Below the pieces are notes generated by a model. It made no database searches, was not told the origin of the DNA, and saw nothing but the letters and a program-made list of their open reading frames with translations. The position numbers were made by a program, and so were the translations under genes. From Pseudescherichia sp031979925 (GTDB taxonomy: Bacteria > Pseudomonadota > Gammaproteobacteria > Enterobacterales > Enterobacteriaceae), in assembly GCF_031979925.1 (NCBI RefSeq), contig NZ_DALZFB010000010.1, forward strand, positions 1 through 64,000: a DNA stretch of 64,000 nt, in the 5' to 3' direction. This document shows positions 43,115 through 53,129 of this stretch, piece after piece. Position 1 is the first letter of the stretch. Every line of letters begins with the position of its first letter.

Positions 43115-44335
43115 TTAAAGCGCTTGCAACAGCGTGGCAAGCCGCTGGTTAATGATTCGCTGGTTGAACTCGGTCTCAACTTTCTCCCGCGCACGGGTCA
43201 CGACCGGGGCCAGCGCCTCCTGCTGGATAGCGCTCAGCGCCGCCAGCCGATCCGCCAGCGCCTCAGGATCGTTCTCGGGTACCAGCCAGCCGGACCGATC
43301 GGCGTCGATCAGCTCAGGAATACCGCTGTGTACGGTGGAAACCACCGGCAGGCCCACCGCCATCGCCTCCATCAGCGCTACCGGGATCCCCTCCATATCG
43401 CCATCCGCACCGGTGACTGAAGGCAACAGGAAGATATCGGCCTCGTCCAGCATCGCCTTCACCTCGTGGCTCGGCTTGAAGCCCGGCATCTCAATCATCT
43501 CCTGCAGATCATATTTGGCGATTAGGTCGCGCAGGCGCTGCTCCCACGGCCCGATGCCGAGAATACGGTAGTGAAAATCAATACCCCGCTCCTTGAGCAG
43601 GCGACAGGCCTCAATGGCCACGTGCAGCCCCTTCTTCTCGGTCAGGCGGGCCACAGAGATGATATTTAGCCGGTTCGCTGGGGCCTGTACAGGCCGCCGG
43701 GAGAAGCGTGACATATCGACCCCCATGCGTGAGACGGCAATCTTATGCGCCGGGCAGCCCATATTCATTAGCCGCCCGGCCCACAGTTCGCTGATGGGCA
43801 GCATCAAGTCGCCCCGGCGAAAGAGCTGCTGATACTCCGGGGTATAGTGGCTGAGCACCGCCCGGCTGGAGACGTCGATGCCGTGGAAGACGGTAGCGAT
43901 TTTTCCGTTAAGTACGCCCAGCTCGCGCAGCTTGGCCGCCGTAACGCCCGCCGGGCCAAAGTGGGCAATAAAGACGTCAGCGTGGAACGTGCGCGGCGCG
44001 AGGCCGCACATCGCCGCCAGAATCAGGTTGCGCGCTTCGGCCCCGTAGCGTCCGACGTTCAGCGCCCGCCAGGTTGCCCCCCGCCCTGCCCCGCGCAGCA
44101 GCGCCGCACCGCGATAGCGCAGCTTCGCCAGCTTGCCCTGCGGCTCGTCCAGCAGCCAGTGGGTCTTCTCTGCCAGCCGATAGTGCTGGAACGCCGCGTG
44201 GGTATTGCTCAGATCCCCTTTATGCATAGCCACAATCTCGACGTCGTAGCCCATCTCAATAAAGGCGACGATCTGATCCAGCACGAAGGTTTCAGATGAG
44301 AGGGGAAACTTGAGCAAAAAGAAGCTGACCTTCAT
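43115..44335 (-). CDS. wcaL: WcaL, colanic acid glycosyltransferase (GT4)
   Basis: 406-residue GT-B enzyme; in E. coli WcaL adds galactose late in the colanic-acid unit. The C-terminal domain has ISVARLTEKKGLHVAIEAC and the EGIPVALMEAMAVGLPVV motif with the E-x7-E pair. The start overlaps the wcaK stop by four bases. Confidence 0.94.
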   Translation of the reverse strand: MKVSFFLLKFPLSSETFVLDQIVAFIEMGYDVEIVAMHKGDLSNTHAAFQHYRLAEKTHWLLDEPQGKLAKLRYRGAALLRGAGRGATWRALNVGRYGAEARNLILAAMCGLAPRTFHADVFIAHFGPAGVTAAKLRELGVLNGKIATVFHGIDVSSRAVLSHYTPEYQQLFRRGDLMLPISELWAGRLMNMGCPAHKIAVSRMGVDMSRFSRRPVQAPANRLNIISVARLTEKKGLHVAIEACRLLKERGIDFHYRILGIGPWEQRLRDLIAKYDLQEMIEMPGFKPSHEVKAMLDEADIFLLPSVTGADGDMEGIPVALMEAMAVGLPVVSTVHSGIPELIDADRSGWLVPENDPEALADRLAALSAIQQEALAPVVTRAREKVETEFNQRIINQRLATLLQAL

Positions 44336-45609
44336 TTTCCCTCCCGGACGCGTTTAAGCACCGACTCTACCATCGCCATGCCGTGCTGCCGCTCGTGGGC
44401 CACGGCCTGGTTAAGGCGCTGATCCAGCGCCGGGAGCTGGCCGAGGGTATCAGCTACCATCGCCTCCAGCGAGCCGTCCAGCAGATGACGAATATCGATC
44501 GCCATCTCGGGCATCCCCAGCTGCTGCATAATGCCTGCCGACTTGTGCTCATAGTTGATAGCAATCGCCGGGGTACCAAAGTTCATGGAGATAATCGCCG
44601 AATGCAGGCGGGTGCCCACGGTCAGATCGCAGGCGGCAAAGATTTTGCCCATCTCAAGGTCGTTCAGCTCGTCCATCACTACGTGATAGCGCGAGGGATC
44701 GCTGACGTGCTCCCGCAGGTTGAGCGCCACCATGCGATCGTCTTTGTTGTAGCTATCGATGCCGGTGCAGGTAGAGAGCGCCAGCACCTGATAGCCCGCA
44801 TCAATAATGCGATTGACCACCCCGGCAAAGGCTTTCTCATAGGCTTTTTGGGTGGTGCCAAGCCGCTTATCGAACGGAGCCAGCTCGCGCAAAGTAATGG
44901 CTACCGTCTTCTCTTTTTCCGCCACGTCGAGCCAGTGGGCGACCGCATAGCTCGGTACGAACGCCTCGTCGTGATCCACCAGCCAGGCGGTATCTACCCC
45001 CTGTTCGACTTTCGCGGTGGTGATCTGGCTGTGCTGCATCAGTTCAAGGCTGACGCGCTCACGGAGGATCAGCGCGTCGCAGTGGCCGAACACGTAGTTT
45101 GCCAGCTGGTTGAACTGGGCGTCCTGGAACGGGCCGACGCTGTGACCGATCATATAGAGCGGCTTTTTCGCCATAAAGGTGCAGAGAGCATGCTCAAACT
45201 GCGGCACACCGTAGAGATCGACAAAGAACGAGCCGCCGACCTGGATAATGGCGTCGTAGCCCGCCAGCAGCCGGACAAAATCGGTGAAGCCCTGGGCGAT
45301 GGCGATGTTGCGCAGCTTGCCGCTGTCGGTGACCCGGGAGAGCAGCACCTGATGCTGGTAGCGGCGGCGCAGGACCTTTTTGACCCGCCCCATCAGCCCG
45401 GCGGCGTTGTTGTGCTGTTTCATCTGGCTATAGAGCGGATCGCCCATCACAGGGCGGTTCAGCAGCCAGGAGGAGCTGACCGGGTAGCGGCTCATTACGT
45501 CCACTTCGGCATCTGGCTCCAGCACGGAAATTGCGTCCAGCAGCCCGCGCAGGATGGCGCTGTCGCCACGGTTCCCGCAGGTATGGTTGCCCAGAATCAA
45601 TAGTTTCAT
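44332..45609 (-). CDS. wcaK: WcaK, colanic acid pyruvyltransferase
   Basis: 425-residue polysaccharide pyruvyl transferase family member, expected to place the pyruvate ketal on the terminal galactose from PEP. N-terminal ILGNHTCGNRGDSAILRGL, a central GGSFFVDLYG and the C-terminal GTRLHSAIISMNFGTPAIAI motif are family marks. It follows wzxC by 25 bases. Confidence 0.94.
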   Translation of the reverse strand: MKLLILGNHTCGNRGDSAILRGLLDAISVLEPDAEVDVMSRYPVSSSWLLNRPVMGDPLYSQMKQHNNAAGLMGRVKKVLRRRYQHQVLLSRVTDSGKLRNIAIAQGFTDFVRLLAGYDAIIQVGGSFFVDLYGVPQFEHALCTFMAKKPLYMIGHSVGPFQDAQFNQLANYVFGHCDALILRERVSLELMQHSQITTAKVEQGVDTAWLVDHDEAFVPSYAVAHWLDVAEKEKTVAITLRELAPFDKRLGTTQKAYEKAFAGVVNRIIDAGYQVLALSTCTGIDSYNKDDRMVALNLREHVSDPSRYHVVMDELNDLEMGKIFAACDLTVGTRLHSAIISMNFGTPAIAINYEHKSAGIMQQLGMPEMAIDIRHLLDGSLEAMVADTLGQLPALDQRLNQAVAHERQHGMAMVESVLKRVREGK

Positions 45610-45634
45610 TGTGACCTCATTAAACGAAATAGGA

Positions 45635-47113
45635 TTAACCTGCCCGCAGGAGCGTTCTTAATTTTTCATTGCGGCAAAGCTGGCGTTTGATCTCCACCAC
45701 CAGCGCATTACGCGACAGCGCGAGGGTGACCGCGAAGGTCAGCGCCCCTGCGGCAATCTGGACGATCAGCAGGGTCACCAGCGACAGATGGCCGCTCAGC
45801 GCCAACCCCAGCCCGTAGCTCACCGCCAGCATTGGCAGCGACAGGTAGAACGGTAGCCAGAGGCTAAGCACGTACTGGCGGTAGCTCGGGCCGAGCACCG
45901 GTCTGATCATCACGAAATAGCTGAGAACGGTATTGATAATCTGCACCAGCAGGAAGCCCAGAGTGACCCCCAGCGCCCCCGCCATCTGACCGCCGACGAT
46001 AATGGCAGGCACAAAGAGGGCGGTTTTGAACAGGTTAAACTTAAAGCTGATATCGACCCGCGCCCTGGCCATCAGCAGGGAGCCAATCGGGTTCCCCACG
46101 GCGCGCAGCAGGCCGACGATGCACAGTAGTTGCAGGATGGGGATAATGCCGCGCCACTTTTCGCCAAACACCAACGGGACCATATTATTGGCGACCACCA
46201 TCAGGCCCAGCAGCACCGGGAAGTTGATGATCCCCACCGCCGACAGCAGCTTGTAAAAGTTCAGCCGCAGCTTGGCCGTATCGTCCTGAATTTTGGCGAA
46301 AGCCGGAAACAGAACGCGGGTGATGATGGGGTTAAGCTTCATCGGCGGCACCACCGCCACGTTGTAGGCGAGGTTATAGCCCCCGGCAACGCTGGCTCCG
46401 AGAATACGCGCCAGCACCAGCGTGGAGAGGTTGGTGTTGATGTAGTTGATGACGCTATCCGCCGTCAGCCACGCCCCGAAGCGCAGGTTAGCGCTGACCG
46501 AGGCAAGGGAGAAGTGCAGGCCCGGACGATAGATTTTACGGCCAAAGAAGCCAAACAGCAGGGTGCGCACGGCGGTGTTAATCAGGTAGCCGACGATGGC
46601 GGTCATCGCCAGCGGCCAGAACCACGCCCCGATCACCGTCACGCTGAAACCCGCTACCACGGAGAGCGTTTCGATTGCGCCAATTTTGCCGAACTCTAAC
46701 TCTTTTTGCATCAGAGCACGGAACTGCTGACCGTGGGGGATCACCACAAAGGCCAGCGACAACATTTTGATCAGCGGGGCGATGTCCGGGTTGTGCAGCA
46801 CTCGGGCCAGGGTATCGCTCAGCAGGAACATCGCCACGCAGACCAGCAGCCCCAGCCCGACGTTGAGCCAGTAGAGGGTGGTTAGCTCTAGCTGGCTGAT
46901 CTCTTTGCGCTGGATAATCGAGTTGGCGATACCGAAATCGGACAGCGTATCGGCGAGGGCGATAATCGTCAGCGCCACGGTCAGCAGACCAAACTGATGG
47001 CTGTCGATAATGCGCGCCAGCCAGGTCATCTGCACCAGCCCGAGGCCAATGATCGTGACGGTGGCCATCGCCGACCATTTAGCCCCGCTCAGGGTTTTTT
47101 CTCTCAGGCTCAC
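45635..47113 (-). CDS. wzxC: WzxC, colanic acid repeat-unit flippase
   Basis: 492-residue multi-spanning exporter (about 12-14 helices) of the PST family that flips the lipid-linked colanic-acid unit. It aligns with E. coli WzxC throughout (MSLREKTLSGAKW at the start, LRTLLRAG at the end). The start is GTG; it follows wcaJ by 11 bases. Confidence 0.95.
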   Translation of the reverse strand: MSLREKTLSGAKWSAMATVTIIGLGLVQMTWLARIIDSHQFGLLTVALTIIALADTLSDFGIANSIIQRKEISQLELTTLYWLNVGLGLLVCVAMFLLSDTLARVLHNPDIAPLIKMLSLAFVVIPHGQQFRALMQKELEFGKIGAIETLSVVAGFSVTVIGAWFWPLAMTAIVGYLINTAVRTLLFGFFGRKIYRPGLHFSLASVSANLRFGAWLTADSVINYINTNLSTLVLARILGASVAGGYNLAYNVAVVPPMKLNPIITRVLFPAFAKIQDDTAKLRLNFYKLLSAVGIINFPVLLGLMVVANNMVPLVFGEKWRGIIPILQLLCIVGLLRAVGNPIGSLLMARARVDISFKFNLFKTALFVPAIIVGGQMAGALGVTLGFLLVQIINTVLSYFVMIRPVLGPSYRQYVLSLWLPFYLSLPMLAVSYGLGLALSGHLSLVTLLIVQIAAGALTFAVTLALSRNALVVEIKRQLCRNEKLRTLLRAG

Positions 47114-47124
47114 AGTGTGCTCAC

Positions 47125-48519
47125 TCAGTAGGCCGCTTTGTTAACAAAGCCTTTGAAAATGGTCAGGAAAACGATCTTGATATCGAACCAGAGGCTCCAT
47201 TCGCGAATGTACTCGAGGTCGAACTCGATCCGTTTTTCCATCTTCTCCAGGGTGTCAGTCTCCCCGCGCCAGCCGTTGATCTGCGCCCAGCCGGTAATGC
47301 CCGGCTTGACCTTATGGCGCAGCATGTAACCCTGGATCAACGTCCGGTACTGCTCGTTATGGGCGACGGCGTGCGGGCGCGGGCCAACAATCGACATGCC
47401 ACCGGTCAGGACGTTAATAAACTGCGGCAGCTCATCGAGCGAGGTACGGCGCAGGAAGTTGCCGACGCGGGTAACGCGCGGATCGTTTTGCGTCGCCTGG
47501 GTGACTACGCTGTCGTTCTCCATCACCTTCATGGAGCGGAACTTCCACACCATGATCGGCTTGCCGTCCATGCCGTAGCGGGTCTGACGGAAGATCACCG
47601 GACCCGGCGAGGTGAGCTTCACGGCAGCGGCAATGCTGAGCAGCACCGGGGAGATCATCAGCAGGATCAGCGACGACAGCACGATGTCCTCAACGCGCTT
47701 CAGCACCCGGTTCAGGCCAGAGAGCGGCGTGTCGTACAGCGGCACTACCGGAATGCCGTTCATCTCCTCAATACGCGAGTGCAGGATGTTGAAGGTAAAG
47801 ACGTCCGGGATCAGGATCACCGAGCAAGTGGTATCCGCCAGCTCGTTCACCAGCCTTTTAATGCTGGCAGCGTCGTTCATCGACATGGCGATATAGACAT
47901 TATGAATTTTGGCTGCCTTGGCATCCTCAATCAGCTGCTCGATGGTGCCCGCCCAGTCCGCCGAGACGCCCTCAGGGCTAACGTCGTGATAGACACCCAC
48001 TACCTCGAAGCCCAGCCACGGCTCATTGCGGAAGCTATCCAGCAGCATCTGGCCCACCGGCAGATCGCCCGCGATGGCGACCCGACGGGTGTTATACCCG
48101 CGGTTGCGCAGCCAGCCTGCACCGAAGCGGATCAGCGAGCGGCAGACCACCAGGCCAATGCTGCTCAGCACGTACCAGGCGAAAAACAGCGAGAAGTCGT
48201 CATTAAAATCAGAATTGAAAGCCATCAGACCGGCGCTGAAGATCAGGCTCAGGGTCCAGTTTTGCAGCAGCAGCACCAGCTCGGTGGAGATTTTCACCCC
48301 GCGCCACGAGCGGTAGAAGTCGGTCATGCCGCCAATCATCTGGAAAACTACCAGCGCCATCAGCGCCATCAGCAGATGCAGATAGAAAAAGGGTAAAGCG
48401 TATGCCTTACAGATCACCCAAAGCCCGCCAAACAGGATGGTGATGTCCGAAAATCGCTGCACCATAGAGATTAACGATGCATTCGTTTTGGCTCGCTCGC
48501 GCTTTTTTAAGTTTGTCAT
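47125..48519 (-). CDS. wcaJ: WcaJ, undecaprenyl-phosphate glucose-1-phosphate transferase
   Basis: 464-residue initiating enzyme of colanic-acid assembly, transferring Glc-1-P from UDP-glucose to undecaprenyl phosphate. N-terminal membrane helices (to about residue 140), a CoA-binding-like middle domain, then the catalytic domain with RTRYGMDGKPI..KFRSM-type motif (VWKFRSMKV) and SIVGPRPHAV. Intact in length, so colanic-acid initiation should be possible. Confidence 0.95.
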   Translation of the reverse strand: MTNLKKRERAKTNASLISMVQRFSDITILFGGLWVICKAYALPFFYLHLLMALMALVVFQMIGGMTDFYRSWRGVKISTELVLLLQNWTLSLIFSAGLMAFNSDFNDDFSLFFAWYVLSSIGLVVCRSLIRFGAGWLRNRGYNTRRVAIAGDLPVGQMLLDSFRNEPWLGFEVVGVYHDVSPEGVSADWAGTIEQLIEDAKAAKIHNVYIAMSMNDAASIKRLVNELADTTCSVILIPDVFTFNILHSRIEEMNGIPVVPLYDTPLSGLNRVLKRVEDIVLSSLILLMISPVLLSIAAAVKLTSPGPVIFRQTRYGMDGKPIMVWKFRSMKVMENDSVVTQATQNDPRVTRVGNFLRRTSLDELPQFINVLTGGMSIVGPRPHAVAHNEQYRTLIQGYMLRHKVKPGITGWAQINGWRGETDTLEKMEKRIEFDLEYIREWSLWFDIKIVFLTIFKGFVNKAAY

Positions 48520-48569
48520 CGTTGTTCCTGTTCATTAATGCCCTCTCCGAAGAGAGGGCTCGCAACTGG

Positions 48570-49940
48570 CTACCTGTCGAGCAGCGCCAGAATTTCCTGC
48601 GTCTTCGCCTCCATCAGCGAGACGTCGCCGGAGGACTCAACGTTCAGGCGCACCACCGGCTCGGTGTTGGAGGAGCGCAGGTTAAAGCGCCACGTCGGGA
48701 AGGCGACGCTGAGGCCGTCGGTACGGTCAACCTCCTGCGCTCCGCTGGCAAAATGCTGCTCCACGCGGGCGATCGCCTGCGCCGGTTCGCTGAGGGTACG
48801 GTTGATCTCCCCGCTGGCCGGAAACGCCGCCATGCGGTCGCGCACCAGCGCCGACAGCGGCTGGCCGGAGAGGCACAGCAGCTCGGTGACCAGCAGCCAG
48901 GGGATCATTCCACTGTCGCAGTAGGCAAAGTCACGGAAGTAGTGGTGGGCGCTCATCTCGCCGCCGTAGATCGCATCCTCGGCGCGCATCCGCTCTTTGA
49001 TAAAGGCGTGGCCGGTTTTCGACATCACCGGCGTGCCGCCGGCCTGGGTCACCACGTCTACCGTGTTCCAGGAGAGACGCGGGTCGTGGATGATTTTCGC
49101 CCCAGGGTGCTTCTCCAGAAACGCCTGCGCCAGCAGGCCAACAATGTAGTAGCCCTCGATAAACTGGCCGTCACCGTCAAACAGGAAGCAGCGGTCAAAG
49201 TCGCCGTCAAAGGCGATGCCCATATCGGCACCGTGCTCAATCACCGCGTTGCGGGTGCTGTCCCGGCACTCCGGCAGCAGCGGGTTGGGAATACCGTTCG
49301 GGAAGTTGCCGTCTGGCGTGTTATGCACTTTGATAAAGGTCACCGGCACCTTCAGCGCCTGGAAACGCGCCTCAATGGCGTCAATCACCGGACCGGCCGC
49401 GCCGTTGCCGGAGTTGATCACCAGCGTCAACGGTTTGAGATTCGCGATATCGATATAGCCCAGCAGGTGGTCGATATAGACGTCGCGCAGATCAATCTGC
49501 TTATAGCTGCCGCGCTTTGCCGGATTTACCGGCGGGAAGTCGTTGGCCTCCGCCAGACGCTGCACGTCGCGCAGGCCAGTGTCCCCGCTGATGGGGCGTG
49601 CGCCCTTGCGCACCAGCTTCATGCCGTTGTAGTCCATCGGGTTGTGGCTGGCGGTCACTTCGATACCGCCATCAATACCGAGATGGAAGGTGGCGAAGTA
49701 GATCTCCTCCGTGCCGCACAGGCCGAGGTCGAGCACGTCCACCCCGGCGTCCTGCAGCCCCTTCGCCAGCGCCAGCTTCAGCGCCTCGCTGGTCAGGCGC
49801 ACGTCGCCTCCCAGCACAATGGTCTGCGGCTTCAGGTATTCGCCATAGGCGCGGCCAATGCGCCAGGCGATCTCTTCATTCAGCTCCGTGCCCAGCCTGC
49901 CGCGAATATCATAGGCTTTAAAACAGGTTAATTTTTCCAT
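48570..49940 (-). CDS. manB: Phosphomannomutase ManB (CpsG)
   Basis: 456 residues from ATG 49940 (MEKLTCFKAYDIRG), as in E. coli; converts mannose-6-P to mannose-1-P. The phosphoserine loop is VTASHNPMDYNG (Ser about 98), the metal loop DGDFDRCF and the sugar loop GGEMSAHHYF. GGAGG lies five bases upstream. An ATG four codons earlier is possible but lacks spacing. Supplies GDP-mannose with ManC for fucose. Confidence 0.95.
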   Translation of the reverse strand: MEKLTCFKAYDIRGRLGTELNEEIAWRIGRAYGEYLKPQTIVLGGDVRLTSEALKLALAKGLQDAGVDVLDLGLCGTEEIYFATFHLGIDGGIEVTASHNPMDYNGMKLVRKGARPISGDTGLRDVQRLAEANDFPPVNPAKRGSYKQIDLRDVYIDHLLGYIDIANLKPLTLVINSGNGAAGPVIDAIEARFQALKVPVTFIKVHNTPDGNFPNGIPNPLLPECRDSTRNAVIEHGADMGIAFDGDFDRCFLFDGDGQFIEGYYIVGLLAQAFLEKHPGAKIIHDPRLSWNTVDVVTQAGGTPVMSKTGHAFIKERMRAEDAIYGGEMSAHHYFRDFAYCDSGMIPWLLVTELLCLSGQPLSALVRDRMAAFPASGEINRTLSEPAQAIARVEQHFASGAQEVDRTDGLSVAFPTWRFNLRSSNTEPVVRLNVESSGDVSLMEAKTQEILALLDR

Positions 49941-49950
49941 AATGGCCTCC

Positions 49951-49981
49951 ATAGGCCCGGCTGGCGCAGCGCCGCCGGGCA
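49951..49981. repeat. REP-like palindromic element between manC and manB
   Basis: A GC-rich imperfect palindrome, GCCCGG-CT-GGCGC-A-GCGCC-G-CCGGGC, has the layout of enterobacterial REP elements (GCCGG...CCGGC with an internal mismatch). It starts 13 bases after the manC stop and abuts the manB ribosome site. REP hairpins often stabilise upstream mRNA and set relative expression. Confidence 0.65.
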
Positions 49982-49994
49982 GAGTTAATGCGTA

Positions 49995-51431
49995 TTAAAC
50001 TCGCCCGTAGCGGTCTTCAAAGCGCACCACGTCGTCCTCTTCGAGATAGCCGCCGGAGCGCACCTCAATCAAATCCAGCGGGATCTTGCCGGGGTTCTCC
50101 AGGCAGTGGGTTGCGCCGAGGGGGATGTAGACCGACTCGTTCTCGCCGATCAGGCGGATCTCATCGTTGATGGTCACCTTTGCCGTGCCCGCCACCACGA
50201 TCCAGTGCTCGGCCCGGTGGTGATGCATCTGTAGTGACAGACCCTCCCCCGGCTTGACGGTAATGCGTTTCACCTGGTAGCGATCGCCGGAGTCAATGGA
50301 GTCATATTTGCCCCACGGACGGTAAACCTCGCGGTGTATATGGTGCTCATGGCGGCCGTCGGCCTTGATCTGCTCAACCACCTTTTTGACGTCCTGCACC
50401 GCGTTGCGGTCGGCGATCAGCACAGCGTCTTTGGTCTGCACGACCACCAGGTCCTTGACCCCGACGGTGGTCACCAGCCCCGACTCGGCGTAGACGTAGC
50501 TATTTTCGGTTTTGTGGCTGATGACGTCGCCGTGATGGACGTTTCCCTCCGGCGTATGGGGGCTGATCTCCCACAAGGAAGACCAGGAGCCTACGTCGCT
50601 CCAGCCTGCATCCATCGGGACCACCACCGCATCGGCAGTCTTCTCCATCACAGCGTAGTCCACCGACTCCTCGGGACAGGCCAAAAACGCCTCTTCATCG
50701 ACGCGGATAAAATCGAGATCCGGATCGAGGGTGCGCATGGCGTTTTCACAGGCTTCGAGAATGTCCGGACGGAAGCGCTTCAACTCGTCGAGATAGCGTC
50801 CAGCGCGGAACAGGAACATGCCGCTGTTCCAGTAGTATTCGCCGCTGGCTACATAGGCCTGCGCCGTTTCCAGATTGGGTTTTTCGACAAACTGCGCCAC
50901 TTCGAAGGCCACGGCATCGATCCCGCCCTGGCTCACCTCGCCGCGGCGGATGTAGCCGTAGCCGGTCTCCGGCAGATCCGGTACGATGCCAAAGGTCACT
51001 AGCTTACCGCTTTCGGCATAGGGCATTGCCGCACGCACCGCATCGCGGAACGCCTCTTCCTGCTGGATCACATGGTCAGCAGCGAGCACCAGCAGAAGCG
51101 GATCCGCATCAGGGCTGTTGCGCTTTGCAGCCAGCGCGGCGAGCGCGATAGCGGGCGCAGTATTGCGTCCGGCTGGTTCGAGAATGATGTTTTCGGTCAG
51201 CTTGTTGAGCTGACGCAGCTGCTCGGCAACGATAAAGCGATGCTCTTCGTTGCAGATAACCACCGGGCTTTCACATTCAACGCCGTTCAGGCGATTAATC
51301 GTCGCCTGTAACATCGTCAGCTCGCCCTTCAGGCAGAGAAACTGTTTAGGGTAGAGCACGCGGGAGAGCGGCCACAGGCGGCTACCCGAGCCGCCAGCCA
51401 TGACTACCGGAAAAAGGGTTGTTTGATTCAT
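49995..51431 (-). CDS. manC: Mannose-1-phosphate guanylyltransferase ManC (CpsB)
   Basis: 478 residues; makes GDP-mannose. N-terminal nucleotidyltransferase signature GGSGSRLWPLSR (about 14-25), FVEKP sugar-binding motif, and a C-terminal cupin with LQMHHHRAEHWIVV typical of bifunctional PMI-GMP proteins. The position between wcaI and manB is conserved. Confidence 0.96.
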   Translation of the reverse strand: MNQTTLFPVVMAGGSGSRLWPLSRVLYPKQFLCLKGELTMLQATINRLNGVECESPVVICNEEHRFIVAEQLRQLNKLTENIILEPAGRNTAPAIALAALAAKRNSPDADPLLLVLAADHVIQQEEAFRDAVRAAMPYAESGKLVTFGIVPDLPETGYGYIRRGEVSQGGIDAVAFEVAQFVEKPNLETAQAYVASGEYYWNSGMFLFRAGRYLDELKRFRPDILEACENAMRTLDPDLDFIRVDEEAFLACPEESVDYAVMEKTADAVVVPMDAGWSDVGSWSSLWEISPHTPEGNVHHGDVISHKTENSYVYAESGLVTTVGVKDLVVVQTKDAVLIADRNAVQDVKKVVEQIKADGRHEHHIHREVYRPWGKYDSIDSGDRYQVKRITVKPGEGLSLQMHHHRAEHWIVVAGTAKVTINDEIRLIGENESVYIPLGATHCLENPGKIPLDLIEVRSGGYLEEDDVVRFEDRYGRV

Positions 51432-51433
51432 GA

Positions 51434-52657
51434 TTATCCCTGGATATCGGCAATAAATTGGCTTAACACGCTCTCTTTTTCGAGCGTGCGTTCGGCATAT
51501 TCACGTGCCACCGTGTTGTTTTTTGGCATGACCAGCGCCTGCTCGATTCCGCTCACCAGCGTGTCAACCGACTCTGGCTCTACGCAGACGGCAATGCCCG
51601 GAAATGCGGTGCAGAGCTGGCCCAGCTCGGTGTCCGCTTCGGCAGTAATCACCGCGTTGCCGCCCACCGCCAGAATGTTGGTTAGCTTGGAGGGCAGCAC
51701 CGCGTCCGCCGCGCCGCGCTTCTGGATCACCAGATGGCAGTCGCCCATTTTCAAGAGCGCCGGCAGCGCCTCGTAGGGCTGCAGCGGGAAGAATTTGACG
51801 TTGTCCAGCCCGCGCTCGCGAACCTGTTTTTCCAGCCGCGCCTTGCCGCCGCCCTGGCCGACAATGACAAACAGCCACGGCTGGCCGCGCAGGCGCTCAG
51901 CGGCCTCAATCACGCTCTCCAGCCCCTGCTTCTCGCCAATGTTGCCGGAGTAGAGAATGATTTTTTTATCGTCCGGCAGGCCGAGAGAGGTACGCAGCTG
52001 GGCCACCTCGTTCTCGCTGACGTCGCGAAAACGTGCCACTTCCGACCAGTTGGGAAAGAAGATGACCCGCTCTTCCGCAACGCCCTTCTCCCGGGCTTTA
52101 TTCATCATTGAGCGGGAGATAGTGGAGACGTTATCCACCCCCAGCAGGCCGCTGCGCTCAAAGGCGCTGGCCAGCTTCGCCACCTTACCGCCCTTGCCTT
52201 TGCCCGCCATCCCAAGGCCGAGCATGGCGTCCACTTCGTAGTCCTGGATATGCAGCAGCGTGCGGGCTCCGGAGAGCTTCGCCAGCAGGCGCATCCCCGG
52301 CGTGCAGAACAGCGTCGGCACTACGCCAATGATGCGATCCGGCTTCCAGCGGCGCTGGGCCAGCAGCGGAAAGAGACTGCTGAGGGCAAAGCTGCCGAGG
52401 TGCACCAGACGCTTGATGGTCGAGGGCTGCTTCGGGACATAGAGCGGACAGCGCCAGACGGTCGCCGCCCCCTCTTCCCGGCGATAGCGCCAGGCCGAGT
52501 AGCGCTCACCTACCTTCCACTCTGGATAGTAGGGCGGCGCAGTGATGACCCGCACGTCATGGCCCTGACGGGCCATCCACTCCACCATCTCGCCGGTGTA
52601 CTTGCCGATGCCGGTAAGCTCCGGCGAGTAGTTGATGCCGTAAACTAATATTTTCAT
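51434..52657 (-). CDS. wcaI: WcaI, colanic acid glycosyltransferase (GT4)
   Basis: 407-residue GT-B protein; in E. coli WcaI is assigned as the fucosyltransferase adding the first fucose to Und-PP-Glc. N-terminal YGINYSPELTGIGKYTGEM; ILYSGNIGEKQGLESVIEAA in the donor domain. The start overlaps the gmm stop by four bases; the stop is three bases from manC. Confidence 0.94.
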   Translation of the reverse strand: MKILVYGINYSPELTGIGKYTGEMVEWMARQGHDVRVITAPPYYPEWKVGERYSAWRYRREEGAATVWRCPLYVPKQPSTIKRLVHLGSFALSSLFPLLAQRRWKPDRIIGVVPTLFCTPGMRLLAKLSGARTLLHIQDYEVDAMLGLGMAGKGKGGKVAKLASAFERSGLLGVDNVSTISRSMMNKAREKGVAEERVIFFPNWSEVARFRDVSENEVAQLRTSLGLPDDKKIILYSGNIGEKQGLESVIEAAERLRGQPWLFVIVGQGGGKARLEKQVRERGLDNVKFFPLQPYEALPALLKMGDCHLVIQKRGAADAVLPSKLTNILAVGGNAVITAEADTELGQLCTAFPGIAVCVEPESVDTLVSGIEQALVMPKNNTVAREYAERTLEKESVLSQFIADIQG

Positions 52658-53127
52658 ACGCCAACCGCCTGACGGTCGGCGAGAAAGTACGCCCGGCTGT
52701 TATCGTGCACGTTTTCATCCGCGATCAGCGCCTCTGGCGTCAGCCAGCGGTAGTCCTCGTGCTGCGCATCCGGCAGGGCCAGATCCGCCTGGTTGACCTT
52801 CAGGCGGAAGCCGAGCACGATGTAGTGGGTGCTGAAGTCAGTCCCGGAGAAGTTGTCGTCATAGAAGTGCTGCCAGACGCCGTAAAACTCCCCCGCCGCC
52901 AGCGGCAGGCGGAGGCCAAGCTCAGCCAGCGTCAGGCGCTCAAACGCCTGGGCCAGCGGCTCATCTTTCTGCACGCGCCCGCCGGGTACAAACCAGAAGC
53001 CCTGCGCCGGGCGGTTGGTCCGCTTGCCCAGTAGAAACTCACCATCCGCATTCTCAACGATCAGATCGATAGAGATCAGCGGCGTGGAGCGCACTACGGT
53101 GGCAAAATCTTCCTGACTTAAAAACAT
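52654..53127 (-). CDS. gmm: GDP-mannose mannosyl hydrolase (Nudix)
   Basis: 157-residue Nudix-fold enzyme (WcaH/NudD) that hydrolyses GDP-mannose or GDP-glucose to GDP and the sugar. It has the variant Nudix box of this family, WFVPGGRVQKDEPLAQAFER, lacking the usual REUxEE pattern. It follows fcl by two bases; role likely in balancing GDP-sugar pools. Confidence 0.94.
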   Translation of the reverse strand: MFLSQEDFATVVRSTPLISIDLIVENADGEFLLGKRTNRPAQGFWFVPGGRVQKDEPLAQAFERLTLAELGLRLPLAAGEFYGVWQHFYDDNFSGTDFSTHYIVLGFRLKVNQADLALPDAQHEDYRWLTPEALIADENVHDNSRAYFLADRQAVGV

Positions 53128-53129
53128 GC

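Noticed and set aside
41701..43194. Extended WcaM start at 43194
   Set aside because: It would place 31 unrelated residues before the twin-arginine signal and overlap wcaL; ATG 43101 has a good ribosome site.
48477..49931. 484-codon open frame opposite manB
   Set aside because: It is antisense to a full-length conserved manB and has no family features.
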